Of a stretch of 64,000 nt of DNA, positions 32,656 through 47,456 are shown in pieces; position 1 is the stretch's first letter; each line of letters begins with the position of its first letter. The DNA is from Drosophila miranda. Taxonomy: Eukaryota > Arthropoda > Insecta > Diptera > Drosophilidae. The position numbers and the translations under genes are program-made. The notes under the pieces are model-generated. The model saw nothing but the letters and a program-made list of their open reading frames with translations. It did not search any database and was not told the DNA's origin. The stretch covers positions 26,973,657-27,037,656 of the forward strand of contig NC_046674.1 of the NCBI RefSeq assembly GCF_003369915.1. The letters are read 5' to 3'.

Positions 32656-34541
32656 AGCTATATAATTGTATATTCTGGTCAGGGAAGGAACAGACAGTGA
32701 CTCATTCCCAACAGGCGCAAGAGCAGGAGTACCCGCTGACCACAAAGCTAATATGTACATATATAGCATGAGATCTTGAATCGAGTTCCAGCAAGAAGTT
32801 TGAGGATAAAGATCTGGAGTATAACTATTCTGCATACAGCAATCATTAAAGGATGGTTTCTCATGGGAGCTCACCATATGAATATGAATATAGACAGCAT
32901 AGATTGGGTCGAATCGAAAAACTATGTATGCTCTTTGCAAACATGTCTCTCTCTCTCTCTCTCTAAGTCTTATTTTCGGAATAGGCCGGTCACATCGTAC
33001 CACTATATTGTGTATTTAGATACATACCCTCAGATACCCTCATAGAAAAATGTCATACTACAAATTAAGTTGCAAGTAAAGTAAAATGAGTCCATTATTT
33101 TGAAGCATTAGTTTCGATAGGAAAAAAAATAATATTAATAGTTATTAGAGAAAGCAGGAGAACCTTACACTAATCGCATTTTGACATTGGAGTTCCTGTC
33201 TTACACAATCTGCAACGCTCTTTTCCCCCAAATACCCGCGAATGTCCCACTTTATTGGCTGAAAACTGTTTTATGGGGAATCAAGGGATACTATCGGGCT
33301 TTTCTCCCTTTCTACAGTTGATATTCCGATTTTAGATATAAAAATAGTGGGCCACGAAAATATTAAATTTAAATATGTACAAGATCATATATTTTCATAT
33401 TGATGGTAAGGGAAACAACTTTGTTTTTACAATTTCCACTATCGGGGAAAATCTATTATAATGTATTTTTAAAATCTCGATTTCTCTGGTTGTACTTATG
33501 TGTGTTTGTGTGTGGGTTTTATACAAAATGGTTTGCAACAGCGTGCCCATTGTTGGACCAACTTTCTTCTCCCCAACTTTCACAACCAAGAAAAGAAAAA
33601 CCATGGAATCCAAAACATCATCTCCTATGGTTCCGTACAATATTCCTTACAATATATGAGCTAGAGTTGCAAGTGAAGTAGTTCATCCAATAAAAGTCGC
33701 TTAATTGATCAATCGATGGAGAGATGAACCCTATCTTAGAAAAAAGAACAACCAGTTGTCGACAGAACGGCTATGCTTCTGCTTGTTATAGAATTTTCAA
33801 TCAGTAAAGAAATATCGTACGTATTTCCATATGTATGTACCTTGAAGGGAAAGAACATTCGAAAGGAGTTGGAAATAATTTACATAAATACGTCGAAAGA
33901 CAATGCTCTGCCAAATCTTGACCTAAATTTGAAACCTTTTATTCCAAACCTTCTGGCAACGGGTTAGCTAAATCCTGATAAAGTGATTCCAAGACAGATC
34001 GGTTGAGGATTGCTTCTTCCAGGACTGACAGACAGAAGGAACAGAACCACCTTCGAGAACCTTTGGCTATTCATTTCAGCCAAAAAGAACTTCCGAATTT
34101 TCCCAGATTTTGGCCAATTCAATTGGCTGGCCGCAAACGTGTGAACACTTGGATGATTGTCCAGTAATGCGGTGGATCATTTTTCATTTCACAAATTTTA
34201 CAGTTATTATGAGAGACAAAGGTGGCAACAAAAGCGATAGAAAGCAGCAAAAAATATCCTTTAAGACGGGGCTCGCATTCAAGGGAAGTTGAGGAGGATA
34301 ATTATCTGGCTGCTGGCTGTTGGGTGTTGTTGGCTGTCGTGTCCTTTCGCATGTGTTCGGACAATGACATTTTTATTGATAAAAATTATGCACGCTCGAG
34401 GACAAAGGCAAGCCCTGTCGATGCTTCGTCTTAATGTTGGACAACTTGACTCAGCACAAAATCAAAACGAACGATCCTAAGACAATGGCCCAGGAGCAGG
34501 ACTCGGACTCTGAGACTCCTGCCTCTCCTTCTTCATCTTGT

Positions 34542-34574
<33 letters not shown>

Positions 34575-36239
34575 CATAATGGCTCAATCAGGCAGAGAAC
34601 ATGCAGATAACGGTAACGGTCGCTCTGTCGCTGTCCCAGGACCTTTGTGTACACAGTGTCGCGCTGATGGACACAGGAAAAGGATTTCTGTGGTCACCGA
34701 ACTGTCATCCATCCAATGGATGGCGACAGCGACAGCCCCGGCGTCGGCTCACTTAAAACGGATCTTTCCATTTGTTTGTCTAACTCCTTCTTCAGCCATG
34801 CGTGATGGCTAGATGGTAGGTGGGTTAACGGTTAACGGCCAACGGGTAACGGTTAACGGTGAATCCTTTGCTGGCCAGAGCCGACCCGAACCGAAACGAG
34901 CCAGAGTTCCCTTTGATGGACACCGACCGACAGACAGTCAATGAAGAAATCTCAAAAATACTCGTAACGGAGTAAGAAACAAATGTTAAGACCAAATTCA
35001 TTTAAATATATTGTTTTCGCCAATAGAATCGGATTTGTGTCATAGATATGGGAACTCTTAATAGATTTATGACAAACAGTAGTATAATTATATTTTTGGA
35101 GGGCTTTTCGTTCAATCAACAACGGTTCAATCAGATCTAAAAAGATAGGTAGAAGCATAGCATGAAGTTATAATTTTTAAAGCTCAAAATATCCGATGGA
35201 CTTTTACGTCCATACTGAGCATTGGCTATGCAAAGTAAAATGCCCAAATTAGATTATTTAATATTAATTTGGAATCTATACATTGGACTTTCAATTCTTT
35301 AAAATATATTTTTTAACAGTCATTTATAATATCAAGGGCATTTATCATTGTTCTTCTGCTTCTGCAATTTTCTGGGTCTCCAGTTCAAGTGATCTGAAAC
35401 CGTAGAGGTTACTCGTATTTAAAATGCAGAAACAAGAATTAAATGAAAGTGGCACGGCAGTGAAATTGTATCCACATTTCAAATATATCCTAAATGTTTG
35501 TTTGGAGTATATGTTTTTTCCCCGTCTCAAATTCATTTTTTGAATCCACAAACAATGTGTGGACTCGTCAATATGTAGAGGTTTAAGCTCTGTTTGACTT
35601 TGATATTGTTTTGTATGCGTTTCCCTGGATGCTGCATTTGTAGCGACCAACCTTTAGTAGAACGCCAAAAAGGCCACAGCAGGAGCAGTGCCCTGACTGG
35701 GATACTCTCACATATTCTGACGAAATTACCAATTATTGTAGCCTTTCCAGAGCCAACTGTGAAGAGTGGGCGGGGCGAGGAGACGCCCGTTTCAGCTAAC
35801 GATTATTTGGCAGAAAATTTGGCAATTCTCTTAAAAAGCCAACACGACACGGACAACCAGATTCGATTCCGGCAAAATGGATTTATCTACTAAAGCGTAA
35901 AAATGCAGTTAAATTCCCTGTGGTATGTACAGGACAGGCCCCAGGTAGAAGTGACGTGACGTCCTGTTGACTTAAGATTGCGACGACAAGGGAAGAGGCG
36001 AACAAGAAACAGTATAAGGAGTGCTCATTGCAGGGTACGGTACACGGGGTACAGGATCGGATCCGAAAGACCCTCCCCGCTTTGTCCACTTGTTGCTACT
36101 TACACTAAGCCGACTGAGCTGCATAATTTTCCATAAAAAAACAATAATAACACAATGCTGGATGGGCTGCTGACTGGCATCTTTGTTTTGGGGGGGTTAC
36201 GTATCTGTATATGTACAAATGTGCTGTATGCTATAGGAA

Positions 36240-37825
36240 CTACTGGCTCTTCTTGATGACGTGCGCCAGGTCGTAGACACCGCGCACCGCCTTCAGCTTC
36301 ACGCCGGGCACATCCTGCAGCCTACCGACGCGACAGAGAACGATGTTGTGCTCTTGCAGATTGTGCCCAATGCCGGGGATATAGGCCACCATCTCCTTGC
36401 CGGTGGAGAGGCGCACCAGGACACACTTACGGTTGGCCGAGTTCGGTTTCTTGGGCTTCTTTATCAGCGTCTTCAGGACGACGCCCTTGGCAAAGGGCTT
36501 CCCATCCAGCGGCTGGCGTGGCGGCCTCGTTTTGATGTGGGGTCCAGTGCGATGCATTTGATTTAGTGAGGCCATGCCGCGCAAGGCGCTCACATAGCCG
36601 CTCTGCATGGCTGCAAAACAGTAGAGATTCGGCATTAATGATTGGTTCAAGTCAATTCTAGCACAACTGTACTGTTGTGCACACATTTCCCAGGTCGGGG
36701 TTTCTCTCAGAGGAACAGACAAAGGGTCAGACCAGACAGTTGGCCGGCCAACGAGATTGACAATGCCCGATGGGCCCTTTGTTGTGGCTAATCTCTGTGA
36801 AAATCGAAAATTGTGCAGCAGCCTCTGCATCAGTGCAAAATCTTTGACAATGTTCTGCTCTGCCTGGGATCGCCAATAATTGCAGCCAAATGACGCGCAT
36901 GCGCAAATGTCCAGCAATGCATCGGAGGCGAACAAAAGGCCGTTCTTCTCATGGCTCTCAAGCCTTTCATTTCATGATTGAGAGAATGTGACAATGGCGG
37001 GAGGATCCGTCGTCCATCGTCCATTCTCTGAGTTTAAATTGACAGCATTTTCAATTATAAATGTAAATGCCACACACCGACCGACACGCTGGTCGACGAT
37101 CGCAGGTAATAATTTCCATATTGCGGATTTTAAGCAAGAGCTATGCTCGACATTTGGATACAAAGGACAAAGGGCGGGCAAAGAATGCCGGACAATGGCC
37201 AGAGCTGATCCACACCTGTGGCTGTGGACCGTGTGGGTCCGGTCAGTGTTTGTTCGGTGTGTTTCATTGTGCTGATTGTGCTGGCCATGCTGAATTCCCA
37301 TTGTCGCTGCTGTTTGCGATCTTTTTTGGCATTTGACAGCACTTTCGCTTGCAGGTTTTAAATTATTTTTTTAATTAAAACCCATCAGGGGGACACATGG
37401 GAAAGCGGCAATGAAAATATTCACAAGCAGCAGGCTCGTGGAGGTGGAGGGCCCGGCCTCGAAATGGAAGTGGAAGCGAGCCGTAAGCAAGTCGGCCACG
37501 CGCTCACCGCCGAAAGAGTTGCGATTGAATGCTGTGCTGCAGTGGGCACTGCACATTGAAAAACAAACACTTTATACAAATCATTGTGGGCACGACGCGA
37601 CAAGGATCGCTGGATAAATACTTGCACAGACGGCGAGGGGGAGAAATGCGCACAGTCATTGATTGTAAAAACAGAAGACCAGACCATACCGATCCTGAAG
37701 GGGCTGTCTGGAGGGACCCTCTGCAATATAGATAGGACAGTCAAGTTTTTGGCCAACTTGCAGGCAAACTTACCCTGCGCCGTCAATTGTTTCGTAATGC
37801 TGAATGTTTGCCGCAGGAAGTTCAT
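36240..37825 (-). CDS. tko: technical knockout, mitochondrial ribosomal protein S12 (uS12m)
   Basis: Component of the mitochondrial small ribosomal subunit decoding centre. Exon 1 (37825-37774) encodes [17 protein letters not shown], an amphipathic basic mitochondrial targeting sequence. A 1163-bp GTAAGT/GCAG intron follows. Exon 2 (36610-36240) encodes the rest, giving 140 residues. The S12 core is unmistakable: [55 protein letters not shown] and [18 protein letters not shown]. These include the conserved loops near the A site (PNSA and the streptomycin-associated segments). Adjacent placement to gt matches the D. melanogaster X chromosome. Nothing looks damaged. Confidence 0.97.
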
Positions 37826-39560
37826 GTTGTTGCTGTGACGTCGGTATCACTTGCCTGTTTCCAAGTTTATTTGGTTAGTTTCCAATCAGTCGGTAGTGTG
37901 TAAAATTTGATAGCTAAGCTCCTTTTTAATTTATAAAGAGCTTGAAATTTAGTAATTAATTAATAAAAATCTATTATTGTGTTCCAGTACTTATCGCGGA
38001 CTTATCGATGCAATATACGGTCTGACCCCTAGAAATATACCGTAAATATACTGACGAATTATTTTCAATCAAGCTGCATCATATGCCTATGACATTCAGC
38101 TTCAAAATCATAATTTTATCCGATTATTAAATTAATTTCCTGCAGGACTGGTAAATTTCAAGTTATCATATTTATTGAATTGCTTATAAAATAAGGTTTA
38201 AACAGAAACGGTCAACAACAATTTCCACAAAATGAATTTCCTTACAGGGTAACAGCTGGCGTGTAACTACACATGTTATACATTTTAACTACATATTTAT
38301 GTAATTACCAAAAGCGACACCTGAAGGGGAAATGAGTACGTTTCGAACATTTTTTTTCCGTTTTTTTATTTTTATATAAGCTACATGAAAGCGCACCGTT
38401 ATCCACTATTTGAATTTTTCTTATGGCAAACAATTAGAAATTCGATGCTGATCACGAATTAGTACTCGATGTGGCCTGGGACATGGCTCTAGATGGCATT
38501 TCTACATTTCTTGTGCATTGCACAAGAAGGTGAGTCCATAACGCGTTTTCAAATATACTAGAAAATACTGTGAAAAGTATAAACACTTACAAGGTGTGTT
38601 TCCCTAGGGTATGCCGAATGTTGCGCATCCCGCGCCATGGTGTGCGCCAAATAGAAATTGTTTGATAATGAATGAGCGAAAAGAATTTAAATGCAATCCA
38701 TTGATTCCAATTATTTAAATAATGCACGTAGGTACGATTCGAGAGCGAATATTCAAAAAACCTTAGTGTGAAAGTTTCTATACCCTTTGTTCTTAAATAT
38801 ACCTTTGAAAATTAAATTTAATAGATTGATGAAATTTATTGATCTAGGATTCTCACCATTGAACTTATAATTTTATCCGATTAATTAATCAATTATCTAC
38901 AAGATTTGGCCATTTGTAAGTACTTTTTTATTTAATTTTTTTTATAAAATGTGGTTATAACAAAAAGGTCCGCAAAACTTAATTTTTTTCCGACATGTCA
39001 GGGATCTACACGGGGATGAATTTTCGAGTGAAGCTTATCGCCGTTGTTTTTGTTGCCCTGGCCATTTTTTTCCGAGCCCAATTTGAGGTTGGGTTAAAAT
39101 CAAATTATTTATAAAGAAAGCAAAAGTTAAATTACCCTGATATACATAGATGTCAAGTTTATGTTAATGCATCAATAAGTCATCTATTTTTTTCCTTTTG
39201 CGATTAAGGTTCATTTCGTTGTATAAAAAGCCGTTTACTTTTCATTTCGTCAACGAAAATTTTTTCGCGGTTTGAAAACGAATAAATCTTGCGGAATTCT
39301 TGTATTCAAAAGTAAATCGGAAAACTTTTGTGAATGTGAAAAACGGAGCCGGGCTGATTATAATCAAAAGCGCGCATATGTGCATACATATAGCTTGCAA
39401 CCGACCTCTGTAATGGCTTGGACTAGATTCAGAAGAACTCCTCAATGGAGTTTTCTAAATAAAAACTGAATTTTACCAAATATTTAATACCCAAACTATT
39501 GGATTGAGTGTGTGCAATAAAAGCTATTAAATTTCGAGTTTCCTTGCTCCATTGTTATCC
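37826..39560. other. AT-rich intergenic region between tko and the RING-CH gene
   Basis: It contains two diverged copies of one repeat: TTATCCGATTA-type cores at about 38115-38130 and 38875-38890, with similar flanks ending in a TTATAAAAT-type segment. It also holds an exon-like pair (38438-38529 and 38608-38665, plus strand), a 32-codon signal-peptide-like frame (39016-39114) and a plus-strand TATAAAAAG at about 39222. No established gene is recognised. Confidence 0.5.
39016..39114 (+). CDS. Candidate small secreted peptide, uncertain
   Basis: A 32-residue frame begins MNFRVKLIAVVFVALAIFFR and stops shortly after. It has a basic start, a 12-14 residue hydrophobic core and then a short polar tail. 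That is a textbook signal-peptide profile, but there is little mature sequence, so it could be the first exon of a small secreted protein, a relic, or chance. An in-frame ATG 21 bases upstream is also possible. No promoter or splice donor of good quality was found. Confidence 0.2.
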   Translation: MNFRVKLIAVVFVALAIFFRAQFEVGLKSNYL

Positions 39561-40543
39561 TTAAAACAGCTCTGCGACATCGTCCTCGATTTCGAAAATG
39601 GAATAGTCGCTGGTGCTACCGAACATCCACCAGTGGCGCAGTATGTTGCGAATGAGCAGGCAGCGCGTCGTCACGAACTCGAAGAAATGGAAGAAGAGAC
39701 CGCTGGAGGTCAGCAGGGCACAGGAGGCGATGAATACCTCCTGGACGGTAAGCTGTTCGGCGCTGCCCTGGTTCAAGGTCTCCATGCACTGCAGCACCTG
39801 TACACAAGAAAATAAGCGCAGATAAGCAGTGATCGGGCCACGAAACAGGAGGACCGTGAGCAGACGACTCGGCCGGCAAGGAGCACAGGCGGTCCTCACC
39901 TGCTGCAAGATGATGTGTCCCAGCGGCATCAGCGAGAGACTGAACATCACGTGCTTCACAATGAGACCACAACAGCGGCCACACCAGAAGGTGCGCATCA
40001 TCTTCTTAACGCTCATCCGCTCCTCGGATAGATCGAAGACAGCGTTGCAGATCTCGCAGCGATTGTCATGGCGGTGCACAATCCACCGCCGCAGGCACTT
40101 CAGGTGTATGTAGCCCTGAAATATGATCACCATATGACATAACAGCATCCCCATAGCTCTCTCCCGCAACTCTATCTCTCTACCCCGGTGTCACTTACCA
40201 CACTGCCCTTGCACTTGCACGGACAGTTGATGATCTCCATGTCACTTCGGTTCCAGCGGCAGATGCGGCATGAATTTCCGTTCTCGTTGGCTGAGTGAAC
40301 GCTCTCCTGTAACTGCGAGTGCGCTCCAAACATGGGAACGCTCGTCGGCAGGGGAGACGGATCACTGTCTATGACACCATTTGCAGCAGAATCATAAGCG
40401 ACCTGGCTGCTGGAACCAGCTTCGGTGGCAGCCATCTCGGGGGCCGTCGCCGTCGTTGACGTCCTCCTGTCGCCCAGAACAGTGTTGAACAGGCGACAAG
40501 CCGTCGACTCTGAAATGACGGGAAGCTGCTGGCGATGGGCCAT
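39561..40543 (-). CDS. RING-CH (MARCH-type) membrane E3 ubiquitin ligase
   Basis: Three exons, 40543-40199, 40115-39900 and 39797-39561, all joining in phase 0 with GTAAGT/CAG, GTGAGG/CAG splice sites, give 265 residues. The N-terminal ~90 residues are low-complexity. The C4HC3 RING-CH finger follows: CRIC, CPCKC, HLKC, CEIC with WIVHRHDN between, split by intron 1. Hydrophobic segments follow at HVMFSLSLMPLGHIILQQ and in the FIASCALLTSSGLFFHFF block, with a conserved-looking acidic tail ending IEDDVAELF. MARCH ligases sit in endosomal or ER membranes and ubiquitinate membrane proteins. Expected membrane topology is two helices with the finger in the cytosol. I do not know its established fly name. 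Confidence 0.88.
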
Positions 40544-40857
40544 GCCAATCGACTCCTCCCAATGTGTGTGTTCTTATAGGGGCAAGTCCTGGTGGCGCGG
40601 TGTGTAAATACTAAATTTTAATTTTTACATCAAATTTTGCACAGACATTTTACAGTACGTCAGACGTCAGATACCCGGAAAGTAGTCATTATTCGGTTTG
40701 ATTCCTGTTCATGTTTTGTTTTAAATTTCTAAATTTTACGGAAAATAATTATTAGCTGCTAATCGACACGAATGTGGCTCCTTTTACCAAAATTTCCATA
40801 CGCAATGGGAATCAATCCAAATCCATAAAAAAATAACATGAAGTTACATAGAATATG

Positions 40858-40863
40858 TTTATT
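40858..40863 (-). terminator. Probable polyadenylation signal of the smoothelin-like gene
   Basis: AATAAA on the minus strand, about 505 bp beyond the CH-domain stop codon at 41368. The 3' UTR between them has no other gene; the RING-CH gene ATG lies 315 bp further on. Confidence 0.45.
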
Positions 40864-41367
40864 ATTACGGTAGTAATTCATAAAGGTTAGTAGCCGAAGA
40901 TCTCGTTCTGAGAAGATCTTCGCGTTGCTTCTGCTTCTTCTTCTCCGATTTTACAATTAAAATTATGACAAAGAAATAAATCAACAATTATTGCATAGTT
41001 TCTGCTGCGCGTTCGATAACAAATAATAATGTGTAATAGTAATAATAATAATAATAGTAAAAAATTAAACAAACAAAAAAAAACGTACAAGTTGCTGGGT
41101 CACGTTAGACGAGCCTGCGCTGCCATTTGCGGTTCCGTTTTACAGTTAGATTGGGTGTCAAGTGGTTGTGTGGTGCGGTCCTTGGGTTGCGAGTGGGTGA
41201 AATGCTCAGTTGTGTGATGGTCTCGTTTGTGGGCGGGAGGAAACTGCTTAAAATTTAATGAGTGGTTTGCTGTTGCTCTTTCTATTGAGAGTTGTTGAGT
41301 TGACTGCTGCGACCTTTACTTCCTTGCTGCTCCTTTGACGGCGCTGCGATGCTGCTGCTGCTGCTGC

Positions 41368-44173
<2,806 letters not shown>

Positions 44174-44499
44174 CTGTGTGTGAAGAGAGTTTTTAGTGCG
44201 TTTTGATCGTGTGTGGACAGGCGGCAGGCAGCGCGAGGAAGAGAGAGAGAAGCAAACATTACAATGATTAGTTGGGTCTGGGCATGCACAAAGTAAAAAT
44301 CAATTACATAACTATTTGAATACACAAAAAAGTAATCAGGTGAGAAAATCAATCAACATTGGTGGTTATTCATATTACATATGTGTTTTGTATCTGGCAG
44401 GCAACAAAAATGTACTTTACACACTACGGAACGTGGAAAACAAAGCACACATTCGTTGGTTTCCTTTATTTTTTTTGTTTGTTGGTTATGTTGAGCGCT

Positions 44500-44780
44500 A
44501 CATACAAAAAGGTACAGCTACGAAGTTATTCAAAAAACAAGAAAGGCAGGCTTCGGTGACTTCCGAAGCTTTCGATACCCTTGCAGATCGGCATTGTAAA
44601 TATGTAGATTTTGATCAAAATTGAATGTGTTATGCTAAGAGTAATTACTATTTTATTTATTATAGGTATGTGTCTACTGAGGAACAGACAGACGGACAAA
44701 CAATGATTAGGATTACTTGACAACAGAGTGCCTTCTGCTAGGGTGTAGTAATTGCATAATTTAAGGCTACAACAGACGTA
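44500..44780. mobile_element. Remnant of a fly interspersed repeat
   Basis: CTTCCGAAGC, GATACCCTTGCAG and GACAGACGGACAAACA are hallmarks of degenerate interspersed repeats scattered through Drosophila introns. No coding sequence or clear ends. Family not identified. Confidence 0.4.
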
Positions 44781-44875
44781 CATCTGCTGGTGGGTTGGCA
44801 GCTCTGTCTGAACCATGTGCCCCCGCATTATCCCAGGTAAAAAACGCACTACGCACATGGAACGATCAAAAACGA

Positions 44876-44890
44876 GGGGGGGGGGGGGGG
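44876..44890. repeat. Poly-G run (15)
   Basis: Uninterrupted run of 15 G in an intron. It can form a G-quadruplex together with nearby G-runs and is also prone to sequencing error. Confidence 0.9.
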
Positions 44891-45388
44891 AATGGTGGGT
44901 GTTATAGCAAAAAACAACACAAAATGGCAGCGCAGATCGTCGCTGATGGTGTGGCTGAGGTGGTGGTGTGGTGGTGCGGCGGCTGCTGGAGTTTGGAGTT
45001 GGTTCGGTGTGGCCAGCTCTGTCGCTGCTGGTGTTTTACTTTGCTTATGCTAATGGCTACGGGATACTCGTAATTTACATAGTATGTATGACATGCACGA
45101 TTATGGCTACGAAAAAAAGAAGTAAAAACGAAATAACGAACGAACGCATGCGGTGTATGGAGTAGGGGGGACAGGAGCAGGTCAGCAGACTGAGCGGCAG
45201 CTGCTGTCGACAACAAAAATCAAATGAAAATCATATACAATTTCTCCTCATCTCAACTGGTGTGGGTGGGTTTCGGGTGTGCGTATGGGGGGAAATATAT
45301 GTACAAATAGAGAGAGAGAGAACAAGAGCGAGAGAGTGGGGAGGCAACAAGGGGTTTAATGCTTCCGATTTGTGCTGCATTTTGCGCT

Positions 45389-45480
45389 GGACCAACCAAC
45401 CAACCAACCAACCAACCAATCAACCAGTCAGTCAATCAATTAACTAATCAATCAATCAATCAACCAACCAACCAATCAAC
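45389..45480. repeat. (CAAC/CAAT)n tetranucleotide tract
   Basis: Imperfect tetranucleotide repeat of ACCA/ATCA units, followed by an AACGA-type repeat to about 45590. Intronic, no other function seen. Confidence 0.85.
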
Positions 45481-46781
45481 GAACAAAAGAGAGCAAAACG
45501 TTAAGGAACGGAACGAAAACTAACGAAACATAACGTAACGCAACGAAATGGGTGGTACAAAACGTAAGGAAACGAAACGAAACGAAACGCATAGGGAATA
45601 AGCGACACATTTTTAACGATTTGTCTGTCTGTATGTCAGTGTGTGGGTTGTGTGTGGGCGAGTGGGTGGAGAAATATACAGGCAATATTTACACACATAT
45701 ACATATATGCAAAACCATATAAATATATTAGAATATAGTACATACAGTACACTCGTTGACAGCTAATTGAGGAAACTTTGTTCCATTTCCAAATTCCATT
45801 TTAACCCGAAATTTATATTAAAGTATATTTTAACTGAATTCAAATACGTTAAAGCCTCTGAAGTTTCTGAATTTATCAGGATCTATTGCCCAAAAATTAT
45901 GCTTTTGAAATCCAGAACGCATTCAAATTAACACTGATTATTAGAATCTCTTCAAACATGATAAATCATACGAAATGAAAGCCTAACCTGCGTTTCCGAT
46001 TGATCATCGGGTTGGTGATCCCAAACGCCGAGGCTCGTAGGGATCTGTGTGTGAATGAATCTCATAAATTCTCAAAATCTCTGAAGCACCCGGCGTGTCG
46101 ATACTACTTTGATTCAAAATATCTTAACGCAATCAATAAACAAATGGACCTTCTGGGGAGTGTTACTCTCCTTCTTTTACCCCATGAAAATACTGAATGA
46201 AATCGGTTCAACTTGGTTATAGTCGAAACATTTGTCATCCTGTGAGGAACCTTTTCAACTTGAATAAGAACGATTGTCGGACTTTCAAACTATCCCCTGT
46301 GGCATCCTATGAAGAGATTGAAACTAGATTTTGTGAAATGTAGCAGGATGCATCGGAACATCGGACCCACCCAAAATGCCCATTTTCACTAAAAGCCTGA
46401 ATATATACCGATCTTATACATAATCGTAATGTCCAGTTCAAGAAAACGATATATGGTCTGGTGATAACAATAATAATGGGATTATAGTATTACTTATATC
46501 CCTCGTAGTATGTACATCCGAACACCCTCTGGAATATCAATTAGTTGTCAAAGACTGTACATACATATGTACTATATGTGTTAGGCTGCTGCGGTGCGGT
46601 TGTGGGAGGGGCTTTGGCTTAGGCAAAAATAAGTTTCTTGGTAGTACAACGCTTTCGGGAGTATAAAAACGGGGGATTTGCAGGGGGACGCAGGCTGCTG
46701 GCTACTGCTGCTGCTGGCATTTTTGTACAATTTTTTTCGATTGGGCGGTGGCGTGCTTTTTTCGGTGGTTTCAAAACTCAC

Positions 46782-46830
46782 GAATCTCTGTAGTTGTTGT
46801 TGCTGTTGTTGTTGTTGCGGCCTCGTTGTC
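46782..46830 (-). CDS. Candidate alternative micro-exon of the smoothelin-like gene
   Basis: Minus-strand segment with acceptor AATAGTAG and donor GTGAGTTT. If it starts at 46830 it gives 16 codons plus one base, a Thr-rich peptide (DNEAATTTTATTTTEI), and ends in the phase needed by the exon at 44173. Other acceptor choices give a Gln-rich reading. Supported only by splice-site quality and phase. Confidence 0.3.
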
Positions 46831-47456
46831 CTACTATTGTTGTGTGTTGGGTGGGGTGTATGGTGGATGGTGGTGGGGCAGTGCAGCAGATCATTTTTTT
46901 TTCTTGTGAGGTTAGTGACCCTCTCTCTGCTGCATAAGTCTACTTTTTCTACTGGTCAGAATCTTAAATCTATCTCTTACTGAGAGAGAGAGATCGAGAG
47001 TGAGTTGAAACAACGAAACCGCAAGAGAGACAGAGATAGCGAAATGTGTGTGTGTGGGATTTTTGGGTGGGGTCTGGTTCTGCTTCTGAACTAAAACAAA
47101 AAAAGCTAATCCTATGCTCAAAGCTCAGAGAGAGTGAGAGAGAGCGCGTGGGAGAGAGAGCCTGAGCTTGCTCTCCAGTAATCATTAATCAGTACAGTTG
47201 CCTTTACAGTTAAACAGTTGTAGTTCTGTTTCGATGTCGATTTCGATTTCTATGTCGATAACAATGTCGATATCGTTTTCTTTGCTTGTTTTGTTCCTTG
47301 CGGAATGCCTGGCGCGCATATGTTTTTTTAAGTGTTTTGTGTGAGTGTGTTTTGTGCGTTTCTGTCTGTCTGTCTGTCTGTCCGAGTGGGTGGGTTGCTT
47401 GGGGCTGGTTGGATGGTGAGTGGTTGAGTGGTTGTTGCGGTTGCGTGGCCACGCTT

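Larger units (their letters stand above)
17237..36180. promoter_or_regulatory. gt upstream intergenic region, presumed enhancer field
   Basis: About 19 kb between the gt promoter and the 3' end of tko. Reading frames here are short, lack splice-consistent continuation and overlap simple repeats, so I see no protein gene and no tRNA or rRNA. In flies the gt anterior and posterior embryonic enhancers lie upstream of the promoter in this interval. AT-rich islands (about 17.6-18.3, 24.2-25.0, 27.3-28.3 and 33.0-33.5 kb) alternate with GC-richer DNA. Specific motif groups are listed separately. The enhancer role is inferred from position. Confidence 0.6.

Noticed and set aside
39272..39469. 65-codon frame downstream of a TATAAAAAG
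   Set aside because: No recognisable domain, signal or splice context; the TATA-like string alone is not enough in AT-rich DNA.
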